From: an uncultured Lachnospiraceae bacterium
Lineage (GTDB): Bacteria; Bacillota_A; Clostridia; Lachnospirales; Lachnospiraceae
Reading direction: 5' to 3'
NCBI GenBank assembly: GCA_900555005.1
Contig: USJM01000021.1
Coordinates: 1 to 15,577, forward strand
DNA length: 15,577 bases
Positions 1-8,347 of this stretch are shown here, one piece after another. The position numbers and the translations under genes are program-made. The notes below the pieces were generated by a model. The model was not told where the DNA came from and did not search any database. It saw only the letters and a list, made by a program, of their open reading frames with translations. Every line of letters begins with the position of its first letter. Positions within the stretch are counted from its first letter, which is position 1.

Positions 1-330
1 AGCATCGTTGTGCTCGGGATTGCCATGGGCATTCTGAGGGCGGGGGCTTCCGGAAACGAGCATTCATTCATATCCGGAACGGTGCTGAAGCCATTTGAGA
101 TATCGATCGCCGGACACAGGGCTGTCTCGGGAATCCGGAAAACGGAGATCGACAGGGAGTACGCGCCGGATCCGAAGGTCGCCTGTCTGCGGGAAGGGCA
201 CATCAGTCTGGAGCCGTTGTCAGGAGACTTGTTCGACGCCATTCTTCATGGCAAGAAGCTGCCCGGGAAAAATATAAGGGGAGCTGCCGACAGCGTGTCA
301 GGGACGGACGGAACGCAGAAAAAGGCCTGA
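1..330 (+). CDS. minC: Septum site-determining protein MinC, C-terminal part (5' truncated by window edge)
   Basis: The reading frame is open from base 1 and stops with TGA at 328-330. The visible tail starts SIVVLGIAMGILRAGASGNE and later reads KVACLREGHISLEPL. This fits the end of the MinC beta-helical domain, where family members have a 'GxIxVLGxLxGxxxAGAxGN' turn followed by a 'PxxAxxxxxxIxxEP' strand (from memory of the family). MinC inhibits FtsZ polymerisation at the poles and normally works with MinD at the membrane. The gene is followed 19 bp later by rodA, with no minD or minE between them, although minC-minD-minE-rodA is the usual clostridial order. The last 20 residues (basic, Gly/Ser/Thr-rich) look like an unstructured tail. 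The identification rests on this short tail and on context. Confidence 0.6.
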   Translation, partial: SIVVLGIAMGILRAGASGNEHSFISGTVLKPFEISIAGHRAVSGIRKTEIDREYAPDPKVACLREGHISLEPLSGDLFDAILHGKKLPGKNIRGAADSVSGTDGTQKKA

Positions 331-349
331 TGCCGGGAGAGGAATCTTC

Positions 350-1516
350 ATGTTCAGACAATATCGAATCAGAAACTACAGCTTCCCGCTCGCAGGGGCA
401 TGCATTCTCCTTGCCACGATCGGGCTGCTTGTCATTGGAAGCGCGCAGGAGTCCTACCAGTCCAGACAGCTGGTTGGAATGGTCATCGGGATCATTGCAA
501 TGGTTGTCCTGTCGCTGGCAGACTATACGTATCTGCTGCATTTCCGCTGGATCTTTTATGTGGGAGTATGTCTGCTGCTGGCGGCCGTCCTGGTTTTCGG
601 TGAGAACATCGGCGGTGCGACAAGGTGGATCACCATCGCCGGGATCCAGTTCCAGCCATCAGATCTGATGAAGCTGGTGCTGATCCTGTTTTTCTCGGGT
701 TTCTTTGCTCATTACGAGAACCGGATCAATTCACTTTGGATGATTCTGCTCACGCTGATTCTTGCAGGAATTCCATTGTTTCTGACCCTGAAAGAGCCGG
801 ATCTCTCGACGACCATTGCGACAGCGGCGGCATTCTGTGTTATAATGTTTGCAGCCGGGCTCAGCATGAAGATTGTCATCGGCGTTCTGGCAGTGGCGGT
901 TCCGGCTGTTCTGATTGTTCTGAACAGACTGCTGAACCAGCCGGGAATCGGGGAGAAAAATTATCAGGTTCTCCGGATTCTCGCCTGGCTCCATCCGTCG
1001 CAGTACCCGGAGGCGGCCATGCAGCAGCAGAATTCGATCATCGCGATCGGTTCAGGACAGCTGTTCGGAAAGGGACTCAATAACGATGCCATCAACTCTG
1101 TCAAGAATGGCAACTTTATTTCCGAGTCGCAGACGGACTTTATCTTTGCGGTTGCAGGCGAAGAGCTAGGATTTGCCGGCTGCGTCCTGATTGTCATTCT
1201 GGAGCTGATCATCGGGCTTTTGTGCATCCGGATTGCGATGAGGGCAAGGGATAAGGCCGGGGCGCTCATCGCAATCGGAATGGGCAGCCTGATCATCATT
1301 CAGAGTACCCTGAACATCTGTGTTACGACGGGGCTTCTGCCGAATACAGGGATTACGCTTCCCTTTGTCAGTTACGGGAACACGAGTCTCGTGATCTTCT
1401 TTGCAGGAATCGGTATCTGCCTGAATGTGGGGCTGCAGCCGAAAAAAGAATATGTCCCCCGAAGGAGGGGACCCGGCAAGGCGGAGGTTCGAAAAACCTA
1501 CCGCTATCTGCCATAA
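350..1516 (+). CDS. rodA: SEDS-family peptidoglycan polymerase RodA/FtsW
   Basis: An intact 388-residue, very hydrophobic protein with about ten predicted membrane segments. SEDS proteins polymerise lipid II glycan strands in the plasma membrane together with a class B penicillin-binding protein. Family marks are KEPDLSTT near residue 147 (the Asp sits where the catalytic Asp of the usual KxPDxGT loop lies), ISESQTDFIFAVAGEELGF near residues 257-275, and the C-terminal PFVSYGNTSL. Two positions usually held by Gly (PDLGT, SYGGSS) are Ser and Asn here. The start at 350 is preceded by GGGAGAGG about 8 bp upstream. The min and mgsA neighbours favour RodA (elongation) over FtsW, but the sequence alone does not settle this. 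It is one of the few genes here with no frame break. Confidence 0.9.
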   Translation: MFRQYRIRNYSFPLAGACILLATIGLLVIGSAQESYQSRQLVGMVIGIIAMVVLSLADYTYLLHFRWIFYVGVCLLLAAVLVFGENIGGATRWITIAGIQFQPSDLMKLVLILFFSGFFAHYENRINSLWMILLTLILAGIPLFLTLKEPDLSTTIATAAAFCVIMFAAGLSMKIVIGVLAVAVPAVLIVLNRLLNQPGIGEKNYQVLRILAWLHPSQYPEAAMQQQNSIIAIGSGQLFGKGLNNDAINSVKNGNFISESQTDFIFAVAGEELGFAGCVLIVILELIIGLLCIRIAMRARDKAGALIAIGMGSLIIIQSTLNICVTTGLLPNTGITLPFVSYGNTSLVIFFAGIGICLNVGLQPKKEYVPRRRGPGKAEVRKTYRYLP

Positions 1517-1552
1517 CAACTCACCTGACGGTGATGGGAAGGAGGTTTCCCT

Positions 1553-1956
1553 ATGAATGTTGGACTAATCGCTGATGATGCAAAGAAAAAACTGATGCAG
1601 AACTGCTGCATTGCCTACAGGGGAATTCTCTCCCGTCACCAGCTTTACGCGACGGGGACGACCGGAAGGCTGATCCAGGAGGCGGCCGGGCTGAATGTCC
1701 ACAAGCTTCTGGAGGGGCATGTCGGCGGAGAACAGCAGATGAGTGCCATGATTGAACAGAATCAGATGGATCTGGTTCTGTATTTCCGGGATCCGGACAG
1801 AGAAACGGCATCCGCAATGGCAACTCGGATTTCACAAAGGCCATCAGAAGCTGTGATATCCATAACATCCCGCTTGCGACGAATATCGCTTCCGCGGAGA
1901 TTCTCCTGAAGTCTCTTGACCGGGGCGACCTTGACTGGCGTGAGATGTACCGCTGA
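1553..1956 (+). CDS. mgsA: Methylglyoxal synthase-like protein, divergent, frameshifted
   Basis: The family normally converts dihydroxyacetone phosphate to methylglyoxal and phosphate in the cytoplasm. The start ATG has AAGGAGG 7 bp upstream. The first frame covers residues 1 to about 85, with ATGTTGRLI, GHVGGEQQ and LVLYFRDPD. The rest (NSDFTKAIRSCDIHNIPLATN, ending DWREMYR) is one frame back, so one base is missing between about 1803 and 1840. The repaired product is 134 residues, normal for the family. Several residues important in E. coli MgsA appear replaced: His of 'AHD' is Asp (LIADDAKKK), the general-base Asp of 'GGDQQ' is Glu, and the 'PHDPD' stretch has no His. Activity is therefore doubtful even after repair. 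It lies 36 bp after rodA, a common clostridial neighbour. Confidence 0.8.
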
Positions 1957-1984
1957 GTGCGTCCGGACGGCCTGAAAAGATGAT

Positions 1985-3057
1985 ATGAGAAAAACAGAAC
2001 AGAAACCTGATTATTATACACAGCGTGAATGGAACAGAATACAGGCCAGGGAAACGGAGGAAAGGCGGAAGAATCTGAAGCTTGCACTCGTGGCTGCTTT
2101 CCTGCTGGTGCTGACCGCCTGTGCCATCTGGGCTGTGTACTTTTATGTCTTCCGGTCGCATGACGTCTCTCTTCCGGAACCGTATTCAGACAGCAGCACC
2201 GTATTCGGCCTCCCCGGAGCAGGAGACAGGATGAGTGCGGATCCGTTTTCCAAGGGGCTGTGCGTGACAGATTCGGATGTGAATCCGGATGCGGTCTTTA
2301 TTACCGCGACAGAGGGAGCCCTCTTTGACGTGACCGGTCAGAGGTGGTCTATGCGAAGGACATCTTCGAACAGCGTCCGCAGGCGTCTCTGACAAAACTG
2401 ATGACAGCGCTGGTGGCCTTCAAGTACGGCAACCTTGACGATGTTGTGACGGTGACAGAGACAGCCAATGATATTGAGGAGGGTTCCTCTGTCTGCGGAC
2501 TGCATGTCGGTGATCAGCTGACGCTGAAACAGCTTGTATATGGGATGCTCATTGCCTCCGGCAATGACGCCGCAATGATGGTGGCAGAGCATGTCGGAGG
2601 ATCCGTAGACAAGTTTGTACAGATGATGAATGACGAATCCGTGAAACTCGGAGCAACCCACACACATTTTGTGAATCCCTATGGCATGACGCAGGACAAT
2701 CATTACACCTGTGCCTACGACGTCTATCTGACGTTCAACGCGCTGATGCAGTATGATCTGTTTCTGGACATCATCGGCAGGAAGACCTATTATGCCGAGT
2801 ACAAGGATGCGACGGGAGATGCCTACGGGAACACATGGACGACAACGGACCATTATCTTGACGGAAGTGCGGAGACGCCGGACAATGTGACGGTCTACGG
2901 CGGAAAAACCGGCACGACGGATGCGGCCGGTGCCTGCCTGAGTATTCTGTCGAAGGATGCATATGGAAATCCATACATCTCTGTCATTCTGAATTCACAG
3001 GATAAGGAGCAGCTGTATGTCGATATGACTCAGATCCTTTCGCTCGCCGGTAAGTAA
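1985..3057 (+). CDS. D-alanyl-D-alanine carboxypeptidase (peptidase S11), membrane-anchored, frameshifted
   Basis: Low-molecular-weight penicillin-binding proteins of this family trim the terminal D-Ala from peptidoglycan stem peptides outside the membrane. All three active-site motifs are present: SLTK (in QASLTKLMTAL, near residue 134), SGN (in IASGNDAAMM) and KTG (in GGKTGTTDAAG). The N-terminus is charged (about residues 1-35) and followed by one membrane span (LALVAAFLLVLTACAIWAV), so it is a signal anchor rather than a cleaved signal. The frame changes near 2333-2340: the first frame reads FDVTG and the second continues SEVVYAKDIFEQR, which needs one inserted base. The repaired length is 357 residues. 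There is no PBP5-type C-terminal amphipathic anchor. The gene is 28 bp from mgsA, so it is probably cotranscribed. Confidence 0.88.
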
Positions 3058-3109
3058 GGTGGAGATGTTCCCGGGATGAACTTGTTTCAACTTGTTTGAA
3101 GAACAGTTC

Positions 3110-3138
3110 TTGAATTTGAAAGGGCAATCGTTTATACT
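3110..3138 (+). promoter_or_regulatory. Sigma-A-type promoter of the small P-loop gene
   Basis: TTGAAT at 3110-3115 and TATACT at 3133-3138 are separated by exactly 17 bp. They lie between the carboxypeptidase stop and the next start codon at 3191, giving a leader of about 45 nt. Just upstream (3074-3100) is a short TTCAA-N5-TTGAA inverted repeat and a doubled ACTTGTTT, which may be a weak operator or the end of the previous transcript. Confidence 0.6.
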
Positions 3139-3190
3139 GATTTCAGAGCATTTGCATGAACCGATCCCGAATATAAGGAGGAAACGACAT

Positions 3191-3613
3191 ATGATACAGT
3201 TCATCATCGGAGAAAAGGGCAGAGGCAAGACAAAGGTACTTCTGGAAAAGGCAAACAACGAGATCAAGAATGTAAACGGGAACGTTGTTTACCTCGATAA
3301 AAGTACGCAGCATATGTATGAACTGAACAATAAAATCCGTCTGATCGATATGACAACTTTCCCGATCAAGGATAGTGACGAATTCTTAGGCTTTATCTGC
3401 GGCATCATTTCCCAGGATCACGATCTTGAATATGTGTACCTCGACAGCTTCCTGAAGATTGCGAAGCTTGAGGAGAACGGAGACCCGGTACCGGTTCTGA
3501 AGGAACTGGAGGACATCTCCAAACAGTTCGGCGTCCATTTTGTCGTGAGCATATCCCTTACAAAGCAGCAGCTTCCTGAACAGTACCATGATGCGGTGAT
3601 TGCGGAGCTGTGA
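3191..3613 (+). CDS. Small P-loop NTPase-like protein of unknown function
   Basis: A 140-residue cytoplasmic protein. It opens MIQFIIGEKGRGKTKVLL, in which GEKGRGKT (residues 7-14) is a Walker A motif (GxxGxGKT). A hydrophobic strand ending in Asp (EYVYLDSFL) is a plausible Walker B. The C-terminal strand HFVVSISLTK resembles the sensor strand of RecA/AAA-like folds. The protein is shorter than most full ATPases. The ATG at 3191 is chosen over an upstream in-frame start at 3092 because AAGGAGG lies 9 bp before it and the promoter at 3110-3138 falls inside the longer version. It has its own promoter and terminator, so it is monocistronic between two envelope gene groups. I do not recognise a specific function. 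Confidence 0.75.
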   Translation: MIQFIIGEKGRGKTKVLLEKANNEIKNVNGNVVYLDKSTQHMYELNNKIRLIDMTTFPIKDSDEFLGFICGIISQDHDLEYVYLDSFLKIAKLEENGDPVPVLKELEDISKQFGVHFVVSISLTKQQLPEQYHDAVIAEL

Positions 3614-3659
3614 TCACAGCAGGTTCATCAATTGATCAACTGAATGGAATCCAAGCATT

Positions 3660-3731
3660 CAACACAGAGGTGTTGGAAAACTGAATACGGCGGGTTTCCG
3701 GACGCTTGAAGCCGGCAGCCCGCCGCCTTTT
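3660..3731 (+). terminator. Rho-independent terminator after the P-loop gene (with a small upstream hairpin)
   Basis: CGGCGGG (3688-3694) pairs with CCCGCCG (3719-3725), with an inner CCGG/CCGG pairing (3698-3701 with 3712-3715), followed by CCTTTTG. A second small perfect hairpin, CAACAC-AGAG-GTGTTG, lies at 3660-3675. The T-run is short, so termination may be partial. The next gene starts only about 25 bp downstream and no separate promoter is visible. Confidence 0.6.
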
Positions 3732-3754
3732 GTATGTATAAGAGGGCAGGATCT

Positions 3755-5136
3755 TTGACTGGTACAGAAAAGAAAAAAAAGAATAACCGGAAAATCATCC
3801 GCCTGGACAATCGGTTCGATCTGAATATCGGAACGATTCTGTTCGGAATGATCCTGATCTACCTGATCATTATCTTCGTGGTTTACCTGACGCGCGAAAA
3901 GGTGACGCCTTATGAGGTTGTCAGCGGCTCTCTCTCCGGCAACTACAGATACAGCGCGCTTGCGCTGAAGTCCGAGCAGGTTGTGCAGGCGCAGGAATCA
4001 GGAGCGGTCACATATTATGCCCGTGAGGGCTCGAATGTCGGAAGCGGGGAACTGATTTGTTCTGTCGGCGGGCAGGCCGATGAATCCGGCAGCCAGGCAT
4101 CCGTTCAGACAAGTTTATCGGATGAGGACCTGACTTCTGTCAAGAGCATGCTTTCGACGTACAGTGCAAACTCTGGTCCGGATGACTTCTCTGCGGTGTA
4201 TAATCTGAAGGCGGACCTGGAAAGTGTGATCCTTCAGTCTTCGATTGATGAGAATGCAGGCCAGTACGTGAGCGGAAGCTACCAGTCCCAGAGTGCCGGG
4301 TTTGTCATCTACTCTGTCGATGGATATGAGCATACAGAAGAGTCACAGCTTGACGCGGATATGTTTGGAAAGAGGGCTTACAAGCGCGAGAACCTCCGGC
4401 TTCACAAGAGTGTATCGGCGGGCGATGATATTTATAAGCTTATACCAGCGAGACATGGTATCTGTATTTCCCGGTCGATGACCAGCTCCGCACACAGCTT
4501 GACGGAACAGAAAGAATCCGAATCCGCTTTTTAAAAGACAACAGTGTCTTTACAGCCCCGTTTACGATCATTTCCGGAAAAGACGGTTATTACGGGAAGA
4601 TTACGCTGACGAATTCACTGGTTCGGTTTGCGGAGGACAGGTTCCTTGACATCGAACTGATCCTGAGCAAGGCAGAGGGGCTGAAGATACCGGTTTCTGC
4701 CATCGTCAGCAGGGATTTCTACAGGATTCCCGCCGAGTATGTGACGGTGAGCCAGTCCTCTGAGAAGGAGGTCTATCTCCAGACCCAGACATTCCGCAGC
4801 GACGGATCTGCGCAGAATCGCAATTTTACAGCGAATGTATACGCGAAGGATACGGATTCCAACACATACCTGGTTGACGCCTCTGTGCTGAAGGATGGCG
4901 ATTATATCATTATGCCGGGCACAGAGAAAAAATATGAAATCTCAGACGATGTGAAGGAGACAGTCCAGGGTGTTTACAATATCAACAAGGGATACGCGGT
5001 GTTTCGCGAGGTGAATATTGTCGACCAGAATGAAGAATTCTGCATCGTCAATCCCGAGAATACCTATGGGCTCTCCGCGCACGACCGGATTGCACTGGAT
5101 GCTTCCAAGGTGAAGGAGGATGAAATCATTGCCTGA
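3755..5136 (+). CDS. HlyD-like membrane protein of the yggS/sepF cluster, frameshifted
   Basis: The N-terminus is strongly basic (TEKKKKNNRK). One membrane helix (GTILFGMILIYLIIIFVVYL) is followed by an extracellular part that starts like a HlyD/membrane-fusion adaptor (VVSGSLSGNYRYSALALKSE, then a lipoyl-like QAQESGAVTYYAREGSNVGSG). The first frame is lost near 4440-4446. It should continue from YKLI into SETWYLYFPVDDQ, FTIISGKDGYYGKITLTNS and the tail KVKEDEIIA, which needs one extra base. The repaired length is 460 residues. A TTG start at 3755 is preferred: AGAGGGCAGG sits 4-8 bp upstream, whereas the in-frame ATG at 3734 has no ribosome site and lies on the terminator tail. Proteins of this kind commonly precede yggS in Clostridia; their role is not established, and a cell-division link is inferred from context. 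Confidence 0.7.
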
Positions 5137-5172
5137 GACCTCGGAAACCGGATTCATACATGGAGGGTAAAC

Positions 5173-5894
5173 ATGATCAAGGAAAATCTGGAGAATATCG
5201 AAAAGAGGATTCAGGCTGCCTGTGACAGGGCCGGAAGGAACCGCAGCGAGGTGACGCTGATTGCGGTCAGCAAGACAAAGCCGGTTTCCATGATCGAGGA
5301 GGCCATGGCGGAGGGGATCATCGATTTCGGAGAGAACAAGCCGCAGGAGCTGAGAGATAAGTATGAGGTTCTTCCCAAAAATCTCCGCTGGCATATGATC
5401 GGGAACCTTCAGCGAAACAAGGTGAAATATATCATCGACAAGGCTGTGATGATCCATTCGCTGGGCTCGCCTGAGCTTGCCGAGACCATTGAGAAGGAGG
5501 CTGAGAAGCATCAGCTTGTGATGCCTGTCCTTGTGGAGGTGAACGTGGCCGTGAGGCTTCCAAGGGCGGCATCCGCCCGGAGGATGCGGAAGCCTTTGTC
5601 AAAGCAGTGTCCTGTTACCCGCATATCCGGATCAGGGGACTGATGACAATCGCGCCGATTGCGGAGAAACCTGAGGACAGCAGGCCTGTCTTCAGGACGC
5701 TTCGAAATTTAGCGGTTGACATCGCCCGTCAAAACATTGATAATGTAACTATGTCTGAGCTCAGCATGGGGATGACCGACGACTTCGAGACGGCTGTCGA
5801 GGAGGGGGCTACCTATGTAAGAGTCGGAACCGGAATCTTCGGAGAGAGAGATTACGGCATGAAAGAGAAGACAGGAGAGTCCAGCATTTCATGA
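5173..5894 (+). CDS. yggS: YggS/PROSC-family PLP-binding protein, frameshifted
   Basis: A PLP-homeostasis protein with an alanine-racemase N-terminal fold and no known catalytic turnover. Motifs in order: the PLP lysine in LIAVSKTKP (residue about 36), DFGENKPQEL, WHMIGNLQRNK, VLVEVNVA, then in the second frame RGLMTIAP, LSMGMTDDFETAVEEG and RVGTGIFGERDYG. The break is at about 5549-5553, where VNVA should run into (G)EASKGG, so one base is missing, plausibly a G from 'GGT'. The repaired length is 240 residues, typical for the family. Ribosome site GGAGGG is 6 bp upstream. The stop overlaps the sepF start (ATGA at 5891-5894), which indicates translational coupling. Known as ylmE in Bacillus. 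Confidence 0.9.
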
Positions 5895-6520
5895 AATTTC
5901 CTAGTTTCGATAAATTTCTGGAAAAAGTCACCCTGAATGATGATGTCGACGAGGACGATTATCTGGATGAGGATGATTCCGATGTGGATCTAGTAGATCG
6001 TCATCCATCGAGGCGTCTCATCCGGAGGCGTGAGGAGACAGACAGCGGATCGAAGTCTGCTGTGACATCGTTTCCCCAGCAAAAGCGGGAGAGACGTTCG
6101 TTCTTCGGACAGGCAGTGGAAAAACCTGAAAGTGCATATGAGTCAGCTCCGGAAAGAGCAAGGAGCCCGAAGGTATCGACCTTCAGGCCGAGAAAAGCCG
6201 TACAGGAGGATGAAGAGACGAATAACTATTCTGTATGTGTGATTAGGCCGAAGTCGATGGAGGATGCCCTTGAGATTGCAAAGACGCTGGTGGCCAGATG
6301 TGTCGTCATCCTGAACCTGGAGGGGCTTGATCTGGACGTCTCCCAGAGGTTGTTTGATTTCGCCTCCGGGTGCACCTGCGCGCTGCAGGGAAGACTGGAC
6401 AAGATCAGTAATTACATTTTCGTGCTCACACCGAAGGACATTCAGATCACCGGGGAGTTCCAGGAGATTCTCACCGGGACATTTGATCCGGATGACCTGG
6501 GAGACGATGAAGATTTTTAA
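5891..6520 (+). CDS. sepF: Cell division protein SepF
   Basis: An intact 209-residue protein. SepF binds FtsZ and tethers and bundles it at the membrane during septation. It begins MKFPSFDKFLEKV, which fits the short N-terminal amphipathic membrane-binding helix. An acidic then basic/Pro-rich linker follows (about residues 17-110). The conserved C-terminal domain (about 112-195) has VIRPKSMEDALEIAKTL, VILNLEGLD, RLFDFASGC and ISNYIFVLTP. The last residues are acidic (FDPDDLGDDEDF). It overlaps yggS by 4 bp and is the last gene before a strong terminator. The ylmG, ylmH and divIVA genes that often follow sepF are absent here. Confidence 0.93.
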   Translation: MKFPSFDKFLEKVTLNDDVDEDDYLDEDDSDVDLVDRHPSRRLIRRREETDSGSKSAVTSFPQQKRERRSFFGQAVEKPESAYESAPERARSPKVSTFRPRKAVQEDEETNNYSVCVIRPKSMEDALEIAKTLVARCVVILNLEGLDLDVSQRLFDFASGCTCALQGRLDKISNYIFVLTPKDIQITGEFQEILTGTFDPDDLGDDEDF

Positions 6521-6548
6521 TGCTGCCTGCGGGCAGGAAAGATCGCAC

Positions 6549-6584
6549 AAGACCGCCGTGTAGTCATTGACCGGCGGTCTTTTC
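6549..6584 (+). terminator. Strong rho-independent terminator after sepF
   Basis: A perfect 10-bp stem, AAGACCGCCG (6549-6558) with CGGCGGTCTT (6572-6581), has a 13-nt loop and ends in TCTTTT. It ends 29 bp before the aroB start, leaving too little room for an obvious promoter. Either aroB depends on read-through or its promoter lies upstream of the hairpin. Confidence 0.88.
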
Positions 6585-6612
6585 ATATCCGGTAAGGGAG
6601 GAGAAAAAAGAG

Positions 6613-7748
6613 ATGGAACAAGCAGGAAACGCAGCGGCAGTCTTTCACAGTCCGGTCTCCGTCAGAAGGGGATCAGAGGAAATCTACCGCATCTATCCGG
6701 AGAACTCCTTTGAGAACCTGGGGGCTCGCATGGCAGACCTGAAACCGGCCGGCAGACGCATTGCCGTCATCACAGACAGCCATGTGGAAAAGCTCTATCT
6801 GAGAGAGGTGCTGGACAGACTGAAGCCGGTCTGCGCCGAGCTCTCGTCTTTTGTAATTCAGGCCGGAGAAGAACATAAAAACCTGGACTGGATTCGAAAG
6901 ATCCTGACGCACCTGATCGAGAATGTCTTGACCGCCATGACATCGTGGCAGCGCTTGGCGGGGGCGTTGTCGGTGATATGGCGGGCTTTGCAGCAGCCTG
7001 CTATCTGCGCGGAATTCGGTTTGTTCAGATTCCGACGACACTTCTGTCACAGGTCGATTCGAGCATCGGAGGAAAGACAGGGGTTGATTTTGACAAGTAC
7101 AAGAATATGGTCGGTGCCTTTCATCAGCCGTCCATGGTATATCTCAATATCAGCACGCTTCAGTCCCTCGATGATCTTCAGTTCTCCAGCGGCATGGGCG
7201 AGGTCCTCAAGCATGGACTGATCCGGGATGCCGATTACTACGAATGGCTGCTCGACCATATGGAGGAGATCGAGGAGCGCGACAGCGCGACGCTTCTTCA
7301 GATGGTGGTGCGGAGTGTCAACATCAAGCGGGAGATTGTGGAGAAGGATCCGGAGGAAATGAACGACCGTGCCCTTCTGAATTTCGGCCATACCGCAGGG
7401 CATGCAATCGAGCGGCTGAAAAATTTCTCGCTTGCGCACGGACAGTGTGTGGCACTTGGGTGCGTGGTGGCAGCCTACATCTCCTGGCAGAGAAAGTATA
7501 TTGATGATGATACGTTCTATGAAATCCGCGATATGTTTGTCGGCTTTCACCTTCCTATTTCCTTTGACAGTCTCCGGATTGACGACATTATCCGCGTGAT
7601 GAAGCTGGACAAGAAGATGGACAAGGGACAGCTTCGCTTTATTCTGCTTCACCAGCTGGGCGATGCATTTATTGACCGGACGGTAACCGATGAGGAAATC
7701 CGGAAGGCACTGGAGTTTCTGGATGCGGATCTCCATCAGAATGATTGA
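6613..7748 (+). CDS. aroB: 3-dehydroquinate synthase AroB, frameshifted
   Basis: This is the second enzyme of the shikimate pathway: it cyclises DAHP to 3-dehydroquinate, using NAD and a divalent metal, in the cytoplasm. The first frame carries RIAVITDSHVEKLYL and IQAGEEHKNLDWIRK. The second carries ALGGGVVGDMAGFAA, QIPTTLLSQVDSSIGGKTGVD, and the metal ligands Glu in GMGEVLKHG, His in FGHTAGHAIE and His in LAHGQ. The break is at 6925-6930, where GTCTTG should read V-F-D (NVFDRHDIVAALGG): one T is missing from a T-run. The repaired length is 378 residues, slightly above the usual 350-360. GGAGGAG lies about 10 bp before the ATG. It follows the sepF terminator and begins the aroB-lspA-rluD-dtd group. 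Confidence 0.92.
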
Positions 7749-7772
7749 GATCGATTGAGGGAGATGGACTGT

Positions 7773-8347
7773 ATGCGGACCGGCCACCGGAAAGAAAGTA
7801 AACAATGGATCGCAGGCGCCTTCGGGGTCTGTGCGGCTGTCGCGGCGGATCAGCTGACCAAGGAGCTGGCATACAGAAACCTGAAGCTTTCAGGAAAGGG
7901 ATTTGTCACTCTGATTCCGGGCGTGCTTGAGCTTCGCTATCTGGAAAACCGGGGAGCAGCCTTTGGAATGCTGCAGAACCGGCTGCCGCTGTTCATCCTG
8001 TTTGCGGCTGGGCGCAGGCCGGCCGGCGCGCGCGGGGTTTCCAGCCTGGCTGCCGTCATCTGTTATATCAGGGTTCCGGACAGAAGATATCTTCCGCTTC
8101 GGGTCTGCATGGTAGGGCTGACGGCAGGAGCCGTCGGGAACCTGATTGACCGCGTCCTCAGAGATACGTGATCGACTTCATTTACATTTCGCTGATTCAT
8201 TTTCCGATCTTCAATGTGGCAGACATCTGTGTCTCTGTGAGCGCAGGTTTTCTTATGATTTTGATGCTTTTTGTCTACAGGGACGATGAACCTGGTATAT
8301 GGACAAGAGGGGGAGCACAAGACGGGAAAGAAGAGAAAAAAGGATGA
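7773..8347 (+). CDS. lspA: Lipoprotein signal peptidase LspA (signal peptidase II), frameshifted and with an internal insertion
   Basis: LspA is an aspartyl membrane protease that removes signal peptides from prolipoproteins after lipidation. Family boxes are ADQLTK, ELRYLENRGAAFGML, GAVGNLIDR with one catalytic Asp, YVIDFI, and FPIFNVADI with the second catalytic Asp. The last two boxes are in another frame. One base is missing at about 8160-8164, where RVLR should continue G-Y-V-I-D-F (AGAGGA read as AGAGA). The second membrane helix is interrupted by GRRPAGARG (8010-8036). Without it the helix reads FILFAAVSSLAAVICYI. The start at 7773 has AGGGAG 9 bp upstream. The C-terminal tail (RGGAQDGKEEKKG) is hydrophilic. 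The stop overlaps rluD (ATGA, 8344-8347). The repaired length is 191 residues, or 182 without the insertion. Confidence 0.85.
8010..8036 (+). other. Extra 27 bp of nearly pure G+C inside lspA membrane helix 2
   Basis: Nine in-frame codons (GRRPAGARG) with only one A in 27 bases, including CCGGCCGG, split an otherwise hydrophobic helix. From GAAFG to VGN the protein is 9-10 residues longer than my recollection of other LspA sequences. Removing these codons restores normal spacing. The exact borders are uncertain by a few bases. It could also be a cluster of sequencing errors rather than a real insertion. Confidence 0.5.

Noticed and set aside
3092..3190. Upstream in-frame start of the P-loop protein
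   Set aside because: The longer version would place the promoter inside the coding region, and the ATG at 3191 has a strong AAGGAGG.
3734..3754. ATG at 3734 as start of the HlyD-like protein
   Set aside because: It lies on the tail of the terminator hairpin and has no ribosome site. The TTG at 3755 does have one.
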